64,000 nucleotides of DNA, taken from NCBI RefSeq assembly GCF_029541745.1, contig NZ_CP089746.1, forward strand, positions 5,093,559-5,157,558, read 5' to 3'. The DNA is from Streptomyces sp. LX-29. Its GTDB lineage: Bacteria > Actinomycetota > Actinomycetes > Streptomycetales > Streptomycetaceae. The notes under the pieces were generated by a model. That model was given only the letters and a program-made list of their open reading frames with translations, was not told the DNA's origin and searched no databases. Of the stretch, positions 33,810-43,463 are shown piece by piece. Each line of letters opens with the position of its first letter. Position 1 is the first letter of the stretch. The translations under genes and the position numbers were made by a program.

Positions 33810-34868
33810 TCAGGGCGCGGGCGCGGCCGCCTCGGTCAGCGCGGCCATGCGCTCGGTCATCTCGCTCAACCGCACCGGGCGGTGCTCCAGCCGGGAGAGC
33901 TCGCACGCCTCCGCGACCAGCAGCGCGTTCAGCGCCTGCTCGCCGGAGCAGGGGTTGGGGGCGTCCCCGCGCGCCGCCGCCACGAACGCGGCCAGCTCGG
34001 CCCGGTAGGCGTCCTCGAACCGCTCCAGGAAGCCGGTCCAGGGCCGGGCCGGGGCGCCCGGCCCGCCCGGCTCGGCGGAGGTGAACGGCGTCCGGGCGTC
34101 CAGCCCGACCACATGGCTGTCGCGCTCGCCGGAGAGCTCCATCCGCACGTCGTAGCCGGCGCCGTTGTAGCGGGTGGCGGTGGCCGTGACCAGGGTGTCG
34201 TCGTCCAGGGTGAGCAGCGCGGCCGCGGTGTCCACATCACCCGCGTCGCGGAAGAAGGCGGCGCCCCCGTTGGCGCCGGTGGCGAAGACCTCCACCACCT
34301 CACGGCCGGTGAGCCAGCGCACCGCGTCGAAGTCGTGCACCAGGCAGTCCCGGATCAGCCCGCCGGAGTGCGGCAGGAACTCCGGGGGCGGCGGCGCCGC
34401 GTCCGAGGTGACGGCCCGGATGGTGTGCACCCGCCCCAGCTTCCCGGAGGCGTACGCCTCCTTCGCCGCCCGGTAGCCGGCGTCGAAGCGGCGCTGGAAG
34501 CCCATCTGGAGCAGCGTCCCGGCCGTCGCCACCTCACGCAGCGCCCGCACCGTGCCCGCCAGATCCAGCGAGATGGGCTTCTCGCAGTAGGCGGGCAGCC
34601 CGGCGCGGGCCGCGCGGGTGATCAGGTCGGCGTGCGAGGCGGTGGCGGTGGCGATCGCCACGGCGTCGATTCCGGCGTCGAAGACCGCGTCCACCGACTC
34701 CGCGGCCGTGACCCGGTCGCCGAAGCGGTCGTTCAGGGCGGCGGCGAGCGCGGCGGCCCGTCCGGGGTCCACATCGCCGATCACCAGGTGGTCGACGCCG
34801 TCGGTGGCGGCGAGGGCGGCGGCGTGGAAGGAGCCGATGCGCCCCGCACCGAGAAATCCGATACGCAT
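33810..34868 (-). CDS. iolG: Inositol 2-dehydrogenase-like Gfo/Idh/MocA oxidoreductase
   Basis: A 352-residue NAD-dependent dehydrogenase: Rossmann start RIGFLGAGRIGSFHAAAL, catalytic CEKPISLD (about residue 95), substrate-side SGGLIRDCLVHDFDAVRW containing the His/Asp pair usual in inositol dehydrogenases. Oxidises myo-inositol (or D-chiro-inositol) to an inosose, step one of the pathway. Last gene of the minus-strand uptake operon. Which of the two adjacent dehydrogenases acts on which isomer cannot be told. Confidence 0.85.
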   Translation of the reverse strand: MRIGFLGAGRIGSFHAAALAATDGVDHLVIGDVDPGRAAALAAALNDRFGDRVTAAESVDAVFDAGIDAVAIATATASHADLITRAARAGLPAYCEKPISLDLAGTVRALREVATAGTLLQMGFQRRFDAGYRAAKEAYASGKLGRVHTIRAVTSDAAPPPPEFLPHSGGLIRDCLVHDFDAVRWLTGREVVEVFATGANGGAAFFRDAGDVDTAAALLTLDDDTLVTATATRYNGAGYDVRMELSGERDSHVVGLDARTPFTSAEPGGPGAPARPWTGFLERFEDAYRAELAAFVAAARGDAPNPCSGEQALNALLVAEACELSRLEHRPVRLSEMTERMAALTEAAAPAP

Positions 34869-34903
34869 GGGGTTCCTGTCTGGGTGGAGGGGGTCGAGGG
34901 GGC

Positions 34904-35923
34904 TCAGCGGTAGAGGGCGGGGCGCTCGATCAGCTCGACGGCCACCCGCTCGCCGGTGGCCTGGGCGCGCACCCCGGCCTCGCAGACGGCGGCCGCGGCG
35001 TAGCCGTCCCAGCAACCGGGGCCCTCGACCTCGCCGCGCCGGGTGGCGTCCACCCAGGCCTGCACCTGCCGGTCGTAGGCGTCCTCGAAGCGCTCCACGA
35101 AGCCGGGGGCGATCTCGCCGCCCCAGCGGCCGGCGCTGTTCACGAACACCCCGTGATCGTCGCCGATCCGGGCGGTGCCGCGCTCGCAGACCGCCTCGCA
35201 GCTCACCTGGTAGCCGAAGCCGCAGTTGAGGAAGAGCTCGGTGTCGACGAGCTGCCCGGCGGCGGTCTCGAAGAGCGCGAACTGCGGGTCGTCCAGCCCC
35301 TCGGGGGCGTGCGAGGTGGCGGCCGGGCGCACCATCCGCACCGAGGTGATCTCGGTGTCCAGCAGCCAGCGGGTCACGTCGATCTCGTGCACCAGGGAGT
35401 CGTTGACGACCATCGCGTTGCTGAAGCCGGGCGGGGTGTCGGCGTTGCGGTGCTTGTTGTGGAGCATCAGCGTGCGGCCGTAGGCCCCGGCGTCCAGCAG
35501 CCGCTTGAGCCGCGCGTAGTCGGCGTCGTAGCGACGCATGAAGCCGACCTGCACCCGCCGGTGGCCCAGCCGCTGCTCGGCCTCCAGCACCCGCAGCGCG
35601 GAGGCGGCGTCCGGGGTGAGCGGCTTCTCGCACAGCACCGGCAGGTCGTGCCGGAAGGCGGCCAGCAGCGCGGCCTCGTGGGCCGGCCCCGGGCTGGCGA
35701 TCAGCACGGCGTCCACCTCGGGGGCGGCCATCGCGGCCTCCGGGTCGGTGTGGGCCGTGCAGCCCTCGATGGAGTCCGCGAGGGCCTTCACCCGTTCCGC
35801 GTCGATGTCCACGACGGCCGCGACGCGGGCGCCGCTGATGACGTCGTTGATGCGGCGCACGTGGTCGGCGCCCATGCGGCCGGTGCCGATGACGGCCACG
35901 CCGAGGGTTCCCTGTCGGCTCAT
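34904..35923 (-). CDS. Second inositol dehydrogenase-like oxidoreductase
   Basis: A 339-residue Gfo/Idh/MocA protein with VAVIGTGRMGADHVRR, CEKPLTPD and SNAMVVNDSLVHEIDVTRWL. It is only moderately similar to its neighbour, so it probably handles a different isomer (scyllo- or chiro-inositol) or the keto product. 35 bp upstream of the iolG-like gene in the same operon. Confidence 0.85.
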   Translation of the reverse strand: MSRQGTLGVAVIGTGRMGADHVRRINDVISGARVAAVVDIDAERVKALADSIEGCTAHTDPEAAMAAPEVDAVLIASPGPAHEAALLAAFRHDLPVLCEKPLTPDAASALRVLEAEQRLGHRRVQVGFMRRYDADYARLKRLLDAGAYGRTLMLHNKHRNADTPPGFSNAMVVNDSLVHEIDVTRWLLDTEITSVRMVRPAATSHAPEGLDDPQFALFETAAGQLVDTELFLNCGFGYQVSCEAVCERGTARIGDDHGVFVNSAGRWGGEIAPGFVERFEDAYDRQVQAWVDATRRGEVEGPGCWDGYAAAAVCEAGVRAQATGERVAVELIERPALYR

Positions 35924-36004
35924 CTGGGTCTCTCCTTGCTCCGCGCCGGGGGTCGGTCGGTACGGAAGTAGCGCTGTACGAGTTCGCTGGGGGCGGCGGC
36001 CGGG

Positions 36005-36928
36005 TCAGGCGCCGCAGCCGCGCAGGAAGCGGCGGGTGCGCTGGGCGATCGGGAAGGGCTGGTCGGGCGGGCAGGGATACATGTCCTGCTCGACGATGGC
36101 GAACAGGTCCACGCCGAGGTTCTGCGCCGCGGCCAGCACCGGCTCCAGCGCGGGCACGCCCTTCGGCGGCTCGCACATCACGCCCTGTCGCACCGCGGGC
36201 CCGAACGGCGTGCCGTCGGCGACGACGCCGGCGAGGATCTCCGGGTCGACCTGCTTGAGGTGCAGATAGCCGATGCGCTCGCCGTAGGTCTCGATCAGCT
36301 TGACGCTGTCGCCGCCGCAGTAGGCGTAGTGGCCGGTGTCCAGGCACAGGTTGACCAGGTCGGAGTCGGTCGCGTCGAGGAAGCGCTCGACGTGCTCCTC
36401 GGTGTCGATGTGGGTGTCGGCGTGCGGGTGCACCACGATGTCCAGCCCGAAGCGCTCGCGCACCTCGCGGCCCAGCCGCTCCATGCCGCTCGCCAGGTGC
36501 TTCCACTGCTCCACGGTGAGCTCGGGGTTCTCCAGGATCTCGGCGGTCTTGTCGTCCCGCCAGAAGGAGGGGATGACCACGAGGTGCCCCGCGTCCATGG
36601 CCTGGGTGAGCTCGGCGACCTCCGAGACGTGTGCCCAGGTCTTCTCCCAGACCTCCGGGCCGTGGTGCAGCGAGGTGAAGATCGTGCCGGCCGAGACCTG
36701 GAGCCGGCGGCGGGCCAGCTCGCGGCGGAGGTGGGCCGGGTCGGTGGGCAGGTAGCCGTACGGCCCCAGCTCGATCCACGCGTAGCCCGCCTCGGCGACC
36801 TCGTCCAGGAAGCGCTGCCAGGGGACCTGCAGCGGGTCGTCGGGGAACCACACCCCCCAGGAGTCGGGGGCCGAGCCGACCCGGATGCGGTCCAGCGCGG
36901 GGGTGGGGGCGGGGGTGGGGGCTGTCAT
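36005..36928 (-). CDS. IolE-like TIM barrel (inosose dehydratase or isomerase)
   Basis: A 307-residue TIM barrel beginning GSAPDSWGVWFPDDP, the opening typical of IolE (2-keto-myo-inositol dehydratase). Metal-site residues appear in DIVVHPHADTHID, LCLDTGHYAYCGGD and HLKQVD. The ATG at 36928 has GAGGAG 8 nt upstream. In the pathway it would dehydrate inosose to the diketone that IolD opens; an IolI-type isomerase role is the alternative. No other iolE candidate is in the locus. Confidence 0.8.
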   Translation of the reverse strand: MTAPTPAPTPALDRIRVGSAPDSWGVWFPDDPLQVPWQRFLDEVAEAGYAWIELGPYGYLPTDPAHLRRELARRRLQVSAGTIFTSLHHGPEVWEKTWAHVSEVAELTQAMDAGHLVVIPSFWRDDKTAEILENPELTVEQWKHLASGMERLGREVRERFGLDIVVHPHADTHIDTEEHVERFLDATDSDLVNLCLDTGHYAYCGGDSVKLIETYGERIGYLHLKQVDPEILAGVVADGTPFGPAVRQGVMCEPPKGVPALEPVLAAAQNLGVDLFAIVEQDMYPCPPDQPFPIAQRTRRFLRGCGA

Positions 36929-37086
36929 GGCTGGGGCTCCTCTCACCGGTCGACGGTGACCGGGGATGACCGGAGAAGACGGGCGCTCTCTGCGGCAGCT
37001 TCACCGGCCGGGTGGGCGGCCGTCAAGGGCAGGTCAGGACATACGGACGTCAGGTCAGATGGTGGGCGGGCGCGCGGGGCGCCCCG

Positions 37087-37959
<873 letters not shown>

Positions 37960-37964
37960 GGCGA

Positions 37965-39038
37965 TCACTTCCTGGTGGCCTGGCGGCGCACCCACAGGTT
38001 GACGAGCGTCGCGACCAGCAGCATCACGCCGAGGAAGAACTTGAACCAGTCGGGGTTCCAGTTGGCGTAGACGATGCCCTGGTTGACCATGCCGAAGATG
38101 AACGCGCCGATGACCGCGCCGATCGCGGAGCCGTAGCCGCCGGTCAGCAGGCAGCCGCCGATCACCGCGGCGATGATGTACAGGAACTCGTTGCCGACGC
38201 CCTCGCCGGCCTGCACGGTGTTGTACTCGAAGAGCAGGTGCATGCCGACGAACCAGCCGGCGAAGCCCACCGCCATGAAGAGCGCGATCTTGGTGAAGGT
38301 CACCGGGACGCCGACGGCCCGCGCGGAGTCCTGGGAGCCGCCCACGGCGAAGATCCAGTTTCCGAAGCGGGTGCGCAGCAGCACCCAGGTGGCCAGGGCC
38401 GCGAAGGCCAGCCACCACAGCACGGTGATCTTCACGTCGACGCCGCCGAGGGAGATCTCCGAGGAGAAGATCTGCTTGGCCGAGTCGAAGCCGTCCATGT
38501 CGTTGATGGTGTCGGTGGCGACGTTGCCGGTGAGCAGCTTGGTGATGGCCAGGTTCAGGCCCTGGAGCATCAGAAAGCTGGCGAGGGTGACCAGGAAGCT
38601 CGGCAGCCCGGTCTTGACCAGCAGGATGCCGTTGATCGCGCCGACCGCGAGCGAGACCAGCAGGGCGGCGGCGATGCCCACCCAGACGTTCGCGGTGAGC
38701 TGGAAGCTGACCATGCTGGCGGTCAGCGCGGAGGCGGTGACCCCCACGCCGGCCGACAGGTCGAACTCGCCGCCGATCATCAGCAGCGACACGGCCAGCG
38801 CCATGATGCCCATGGTGGAGGCCTGGTAGAGCACGGTGGCGAAGGAGTCGGCCTGCCGGAAGGAGGGCGCCACGATGAAGAAGAAGGCGTAGACGCCGAC
38901 GGCGGCGACCAGCGCGCCGATCTCGGGGCGGGCCAGCAGGCGGCGTATCAGCGAGCGGTCGGCGGTGCGCCGTTCGGGGCGGGCGGCCGGGGCCTCGGGC
39001 GGCGTGGCGGTGGCCGCCGGTGCGGCAGTCTGCGTCAT
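37965..39038 (-). CDS. Inositol ABC transporter, permease
   Basis: A 357-residue BPD_transp_2-type permease with about nine to ten membrane helices; GGEFDLSAGVGVTAS and GGYGSAIGAVIGAFIFG are family landmarks. Functions as a homodimer. Lies between the lipoprotein and ATPase genes with 7- and 5-bp gaps, so the three are one transporter. Confidence 0.93.
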   Translation of the reverse strand: MTQTAAPAATATPPEAPAARPERRTADRSLIRRLLARPEIGALVAAVGVYAFFFIVAPSFRQADSFATVLYQASTMGIMALAVSLLMIGGEFDLSAGVGVTASALTASMVSFQLTANVWVGIAAALLVSLAVGAINGILLVKTGLPSFLVTLASFLMLQGLNLAITKLLTGNVATDTINDMDGFDSAKQIFSSEISLGGVDVKITVLWWLAFAALATWVLLRTRFGNWIFAVGGSQDSARAVGVPVTFTKIALFMAVGFAGWFVGMHLLFEYNTVQAGEGVGNEFLYIIAAVIGGCLLTGGYGSAIGAVIGAFIFGMVNQGIVYANWNPDWFKFFLGVMLLVATLVNLWVRRQATRK

Positions 39039-39045
39039 GGCCGGG

Positions 39046-40059
39046 TCACCTCGTGCCCTTCGTGGCGAACTTCTCGATCTCGCTCACGTTGTCCTTGTCG
39101 ACGAAGGCGGGACCGGTGAGGACCGGCTCCTCGCCGCCGCCGCTGAAGTTGCCGTTGTTCTCGTAGAGCCACAGCGCGTCGACGGCCAGGTAGCCCTGGA
39201 GGTAGGGCTGCTGGTCGACGGCGAGCTCCACGTCCCCGTCCTTCACCGCGGCCACCAGCTCCTTGTTGAGGTCGAAGGTGGCGACCTTCGCGTCGGACTT
39301 GGAGTCGTCGACGGACTTCACCGCGGTCAGCGCGAACGGGGCGCCGAGGGTGACGACGTGGTCGATGCTGTCGTCCTGCTTGAGCTTGGCGGTGATGGTC
39401 GACTTCACCGAGGGCATGTCGGTGCCGTTGACGTAGAGGATGTCGGTGTCGCCGTCGAAGGTCTCCTTCACACCGCCGCAGCGGTCCTCCAGGCCGACGT
39501 TGCCCTGCTCGTGGATCACACAGATGGTGTGCTCGGCGCCCATGGAGTTGAGCCGCTTGCCGAGCGCCTCGCCGGCGATGGACTCGTCCTGGCCGAAGAA
39601 CTCCAGCAGGCCCTGGTCCTTCCACTCGCCGAGGCCGGAGTTGAGCCCGGCGACCGGGATGCCGGCCTTGCGGGCCTTGGCGATCGCGCCCTTCATCGCG
39701 TCGGGCTTGGCGAGCGTGACCACGATGCCGTCGACCTTCTGGTCCACCGCGTTCTGGACGAGGTTGGCCTGGTTGGCGCCGTTGGGGTCGCTGGAGTACA
39801 CCAGCTCCACGTTGTCCTTGGCCGCGGCGGTCTTGGCGCCCTTGCGCACGACGTCCCAGAAGGTGTCGCCCGGTGCCGCGTGCGTGATCATCGCGATCTT
39901 CATCCGGGGGGTGTTCGCCTTGCCGGCGGAGATGTCGTCGGCGGCGTCCTGGGCCTTCTTCCCGCCCTGACTGCTGCAGCCCGCCGCGAGGAGCAGGCCC
40001 ACGGCGGTCGTCGCGGCGATGGCGGCCGCCCTGCGGTTTCTGGTGATCTTGAGGTCCAT
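39046..40059 (-). CDS. Inositol ABC transporter, substrate-binding lipoprotein
   Basis: A 337-residue sugar-binding lipoprotein: charged N-terminus, hydrophobic core and lipobox LAAGC with Cys28, then a Peripla_BP_4-type two-lobed domain (MKIAMITHAAPGDTFWDVV; DGIVVTLAKPDAMKG). It captures a cyclitol or sugar for the adjacent permease. The ATG at 40059 is preferred; a GTG at 40071 is also possible. First gene of the minus-strand operon, facing iolC across a shared control region. Confidence 0.92.
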   Translation of the reverse strand: MDLKITRNRRAAAIAATTAVGLLLAAGCSSQGGKKAQDAADDISAGKANTPRMKIAMITHAAPGDTFWDVVRKGAKTAAAKDNVELVYSSDPNGANQANLVQNAVDQKVDGIVVTLAKPDAMKGAIAKARKAGIPVAGLNSGLGEWKDQGLLEFFGQDESIAGEALGKRLNSMGAEHTICVIHEQGNVGLEDRCGGVKETFDGDTDILYVNGTDMPSVKSTITAKLKQDDSIDHVVTLGAPFALTAVKSVDDSKSDAKVATFDLNKELVAAVKDGDVELAVDQQPYLQGYLAVDALWLYENNGNFSGGGEEPVLTGPAFVDKDNVSEIEKFATKGTR

Positions 40060-40080
40060 CTGGCCTTGCACCTCTCAAAC

Positions 40081-40157
40081 GTGATCCGGAGCGGGGTCCG
40101 GGGTGTTCCGGAGCGGCATCCGGGCGTGATCCGGGGGACATCCGGGGCGTGATCCGG
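40081..40157. repeat. Imperfect GTGATCCGG repeats in lipoprotein 5' leader
   Basis: Three exact GTGATCCGG copies (40081, 40126, 40149) interspersed with ATCCGGG/TTCCGGA variants, just upstream of the substrate-binding gene. Confidence 0.7.
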
Positions 40158-40220
40158 AGGGCGTTGACTCCGGATGAACACGGCCGTTGCAGAACGGGAG
40201 CCAACTCCCTGGGGACATGC

Positions 40221-40230
40221 ACTGTCAAGA
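40221..40230 (-). promoter_or_regulatory. -35 region of the uptake operon
   Basis: Minus-strand TCTTGACAGT, mirror image of the iolC -35 region. Its -10 (18 nt on) is weak, TTGGCT, suggesting activator or antirepression control. Confidence 0.5.
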
Positions 40231-40232
40231 CT

Positions 40233-40244
40233 TTGTCATGACAA
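40233..40244. promoter_or_regulatory. IolR-like operator palindrome
   Basis: TTGTCATGACAA, a perfect 12-bp palindrome next to the uptake-operon -35. Its centre TGTCATGACA fits the motif KGWCHTRACA that I recall for the GntR-type inositol repressor IolR of Corynebacterium. Confidence 0.6.
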
Positions 40245-40323
40245 CATTTCATCCGGACGTAACGACCCGATAACGCGCCCAGAAGGGTCCGGGGTCTAGA
40301 CGTCAGAATGTAAGGACAAATTC

Positions 40324-40353
40324 TTGACAGTGGGTGGCGAGTCCCTCTAGACC
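40324..40353 (+). promoter_or_regulatory. iolC promoter
   Basis: TTGACA (40324-40329), 18-nt spacer, TAGACC (40348-40353); about 40 bp before the iolC ATG. Confidence 0.65.
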
Positions 40354-40391
40354 TGAGTCTGGAAGTGCCGGGATCCCGCGAAGGGGCACGC

Positions 40392-41351
40392 ATGAGTGAG
40401 CCGTTTGACCTGATCACGATGGGCCGGATCGGAGTGGACATCTATCCGCTCCAGACCGGCGTTCCGCTGCCGCAGGTCGAGACGTTCGGGAAGTTCCTGG
40501 GCGGCTCGGCCACCAATGTGGCGGTGGCCGCCGCCCGCCTCGGTCGCCGCACCGCGGTCGTCAGCCGCACCGGGGCCGACCCCTTCGGCACCTACGTCCA
40601 CCAGGCGCTGCGCGAGTTCGGCGTGGACGACCGCTGGGTGACGCCGGTCGCCGAGTACCCCACCCCGGTCACCTTCTGCGAGATCTTCCCGCCCGACGAC
40701 TTCCCGCTCTACTTCTACCGCCGGCCCAAGGCCCCCGACCTGGAGATCCACCCCGGCGAGCTGGACCTCGACGCGGTCCGGGACGCCCGCATCTTCTGGA
40801 TGACCGGCACCGGGCTCTGTGAGGAGCCCAGCCGCACCGCCACCCTGGCCGCACTGGAGGCCCGGGCGAAGGCCGGGGTCGCCACCGTCTTCGACCTCGA
40901 CTGGCGGCCCATGTTCTGGGCCGAGGACACCGGACCTGAGCAGGCCCGCGCCCTCTACGCCCGGGCGCTGCGGCACGCCACCGTCGCCGTCGGCAACCTC
41001 GACGAGTGCGAGATCGCCACCGGCGTACGGGAGCCCGGGGCCTGCGCCCAGGCGCTGCTGGACGCGGGCGTGGAGCTCGCCGTCGTCAAACAGGGCCCCA
41101 AGGGCGTGCTCGCGGTGCACCGCGACGGCACCGTCGCCGAGGTCCCCCCGGTCCCCGTCGAGGTCGTCAACGGGCTCGGCGCCGGCGACGCGTTCGGCGG
41201 CTCGCTCTGCCATGGCCTGCTCGCCGGCTGGGAGCTGGAGCGGATCATGCGCCACGCCAACGCCGCCGGGGCCATCGTCGCCTCCCGCCTCGCCTGCTCC
41301 TCCGCGATGCCCACCGAGGCCGAGGTCGAGGCCCTCCTGGCGGGTGGCTGA
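40392..41351 (+). CDS. iolC: 5-dehydro-2-deoxygluconokinase
   Basis: A 319-residue PfkB kinase that phosphorylates 5-dehydro-2-deoxygluconate. N-terminal FDLITMGRIGVDIYPLQTGV is typical of IolC; GGSATNVAVAAARLG and NGLGAGDAFGG are the PfkB signatures. The ATG at 40392 follows AAGGGG at 6 nt. First gene of the plus-strand catabolic operon. It lacks the DUF2090 aldolase domain fused to IolC in some proteobacteria; the next gene may supply that function. Confidence 0.93.
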   Translation: MSEPFDLITMGRIGVDIYPLQTGVPLPQVETFGKFLGGSATNVAVAAARLGRRTAVVSRTGADPFGTYVHQALREFGVDDRWVTPVAEYPTPVTFCEIFPPDDFPLYFYRRPKAPDLEIHPGELDLDAVRDARIFWMTGTGLCEEPSRTATLAALEARAKAGVATVFDLDWRPMFWAEDTGPEQARALYARALRHATVAVGNLDECEIATGVREPGACAQALLDAGVELAVVKQGPKGVLAVHRDGTVAEVPPVPVEVVNGLGAGDAFGGSLCHGLLAGWELERIMRHANAAGAIVASRLACSSAMPTEAEVEALLAGG

Positions 41352-41444
41352 CGCCGCGGCGGCCCGGCCGCCCGGGCGGGGCGCGCCGCGCTCGGCCCGC
41401 CCCCTCCCGTACCCCTGTCCCATCGCGAAGGCGAGGAGCCTCCC

Positions 41445-42341
41445 TTGAGCCCCGTGAGCATCAGCATCTCCGACCTCGTGAAGGTGCGGACCCAGCACCC
41501 CGAGGCCATCGCCGAGGCGGCCGCCCGCCGCGCCCGGCGCCCCCTCGTCGGGGCCAGCGGCCGGCTGATGATCGTCGCAGCCGACCATCCGGCGCGCGGC
41601 GCGCTGGCCGTCGGCGGCCAGCGCCTGGCCATGGCCAACCGGATCGACCTGCTGGAGCGCCTGTGCCTGGCGCTGTCCCGGCCCGGCGTCGACGGAGTGC
41701 TGGCCACCGCGGACATCCTCGAAGACCTGCTGCTGCTGGGCGCCCTGGAGGGCAAGGTGGTGATGGGCTCGATGAACCGCGGCGGGCTGGCCGGCGCCTC
41801 CTTCGAGCTCGACGACCGCTTCACCGGCCACCGCCCGCGCGACCTCGCCCGCCTGAACTTCGACGCCGGCAAGCTGCTGCTGCGCATCGACTACCAGGAC
41901 CCGGGCTCACTCAGCACCCTGGAGTCCACCGCCCGCGCCATCGACGAGATGGCCGAGCACCGACTGCCGGTCTTCGTCGAGCCGTTCATCTCCCGGCGGA
42001 TCGACGGCAGGGTCGCCAACGACCTGAGCGCCGAGGCCGTCACCCGCTCCATCGCCATCGCCTCCGGGCTGGCCGGCACCTCCGCGTACACCTGGCTGAA
42101 GGTGCCGGTCACCGACAACGCCGACGAGATGGCCGCCGTCATGGAGACCTCCACCCTGCCCGCGGTGCTCCTCGGCGGCGACGTCAGCGGCTCCGCCGCG
42201 GCCCAGGAGGAGGCGTACGAGCGATGGCGCAAGGCGCTGCGGCTGCCCACCGTCCAGGGGCTGGTCGTCGGGCGCTCGCTGCTCTACCCGGCGGAGGGCG
42301 GCGTCGAGGCGGCCGTGGACACGGCAGTCGGCCTCCTCTAG
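41445..42341 (+). CDS. Cgl0159-like (beta/alpha)8 aldolase-fold protein
   Basis: A 298-residue TIM-barrel protein matching, from memory, the Cgl0159 family, regularly next to iolC in actinobacteria. Start TTG at 41445 has GAGGAG 6 nt upstream; GTG at 41454 is the alternative. IVAADHPARGALAVGG, a central LLRIDYQDPGS and TWLKVPV contain possible Schiff-base lysine and acid residues. No iolJ is present, so it is a good candidate for the aldolase that splits 5-dehydro-2-deoxygluconate 6-phosphate. Confidence 0.8.
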   Translation: MSPVSISISDLVKVRTQHPEAIAEAAARRARRPLVGASGRLMIVAADHPARGALAVGGQRLAMANRIDLLERLCLALSRPGVDGVLATADILEDLLLLGALEGKVVMGSMNRGGLAGASFELDDRFTGHRPRDLARLNFDAGKLLLRIDYQDPGSLSTLESTARAIDEMAEHRLPVFVEPFISRRIDGRVANDLSAEAVTRSIAIASGLAGTSAYTWLKVPVTDNADEMAAVMETSTLPAVLLGGDVSGSAAAQEEAYERWRKALRLPTVQGLVVGRSLLYPAEGGVEAAVDTAVGLL

Positions 42342-42355
42342 GTGGCTGTGATGGG

Positions 42356-42428
42356 CCGTCGATCGTCTGCGGGCTCGTCGGGGCTGGTCGCGCAGTTCCC
42401 CGCGCCCCTTCGGGGCGCTGCCGAACCG
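42356..42428. repeat. Streptomyces intergenic palindromic repeat, copy C
   Basis: TCTGCGGGCTCGTCGGGGCT then GCGCAGTTCCCC and the hairpin GCGCCCC-TTC-GGGGCGC (42402-42418), inside the catabolic operon between the aldolase-like gene and iolB. Confidence 0.8.
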
Positions 42429-42500
42429 CAGCCGATTCACCAGAGCCGCTCAGACGATTGCCCGCCCGTTGACCCACTTCGACCAGGGAAGACTCACCCC

Positions 42501-43463
42501 ATGATCTCGACCACCCCGAACTCCCCCTCCGGCGCCTCCCGTGCCGAGTTCTGGCTCCCCGCCGGCAAGGCGGCCGTGGGCCCGTACGCCGTGGACATCG
42601 ACCCCGCGCGGGCCGACTGGGGCTACTCCTCGCTGCGCGTCCTGGAGCTGCCGCCGGGCGGCGAGCACTCCTTCGCCACCGGCGACAGCGAGTGGATCGT
42701 GCTGCCGCTCCGCGGCGGCTGCACCGTCCGCGCCGCCGGGGAGCGCTTCGAACTCCACGGCCGCACCGACGTCTTCAGCGGCGTCACCGACTTCGCCTAC
42801 GCGCCGCGCGACGCCGAGGTGCGCATCGACACCGCCACCGGCGGCCGGTTCGCGCTCACCGGCGCCCGCTGCGAGCGACGGCTGCCGGCGCGGTACGGAC
42901 CGGCCTCGGGCGTCCCCGTGGAGCTGCGCGGCGCCGGGAGCTGCTCCCGACAGGTCAACAACTTCGCCGCGGCTGCCCCCGCCGGAGGCGGAGACCCGAG
43001 GAGCGGTTTCGAGTGCGACCGGCTCATCGCGGTCGAGGTGCTCACCCCCGGCGGCAACTGGTCCTCCTACCCGCCGCACAAGCACGACGAGTGCCGGCCG
43101 GGCGAGGAGAGCGAGCTGGAGGAGATCTACTACTTCGAGATCGCCGAGGCGCACGGCACCGAGGGCCTGGGCTACCAGCGCGTCTCGCCCTCCGGGCGCG
43201 GCCGCGGCACCGACGTCCTGGCCGAGGTGCGCAGCGGAGACACGGTGCTCATCCCCGACGGCTGGCACGGCCCGTCCATCGCCGCCCCCGGCCACGACAT
43301 GTACTACCTCAACGTCATGGCCGGCCCCGGCCCGGAGCGCTCCTGGCTGATCTGCGACCACCCCGAGCACGCCTGGATCCGCGGCAGCTGGCCCGACCAG
43401 CCCGTCGACCCCCGACTGCCCCTCTACGACGCCCCCACCGCATCCACCGGAGACGCCCGATGA
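42501..43463 (+). CDS. iolB: 5-deoxy-glucuronate isomerase
   Basis: A 320-residue IolB isomerase, converting 5-deoxy-glucuronate to 5-dehydro-2-deoxygluconate. Two cupin halves; the metal site is visible in PHKHDECRPGEESELEEIYY with further His in DGWHGPSIA. ATG follows AGGGAAGA. Separated from the aldolase-like gene by a palindromic repeat; its stop overlaps the iolD start (ATGA). Confidence 0.94.
   Translation: MISTTPNSPSGASRAEFWLPAGKAAVGPYAVDIDPARADWGYSSLRVLELPPGGEHSFATGDSEWIVLPLRGGCTVRAAGERFELHGRTDVFSGVTDFAYAPRDAEVRIDTATGGRFALTGARCERRLPARYGPASGVPVELRGAGSCSRQVNNFAAAAPAGGGDPRSGFECDRLIAVEVLTPGGNWSSYPPHKHDECRPGEESELEEIYYFEIAEAHGTEGLGYQRVSPSGRGRGTDVLAEVRSGDTVLIPDGWHGPSIAAPGHDMYYLNVMAGPGPERSWLICDHPEHAWIRGSWPDQPVDPRLPLYDAPTASTGDAR

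Larger units (their letters stand above)
40060..40391. other. Divergent control region of the inositol locus
   Basis: 332 bp holding two oppositely oriented promoters, a TGTCATGACA operator and a run of GTGATCCGG repeats in the lipoprotein leader. No gene. Confidence 0.75.
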
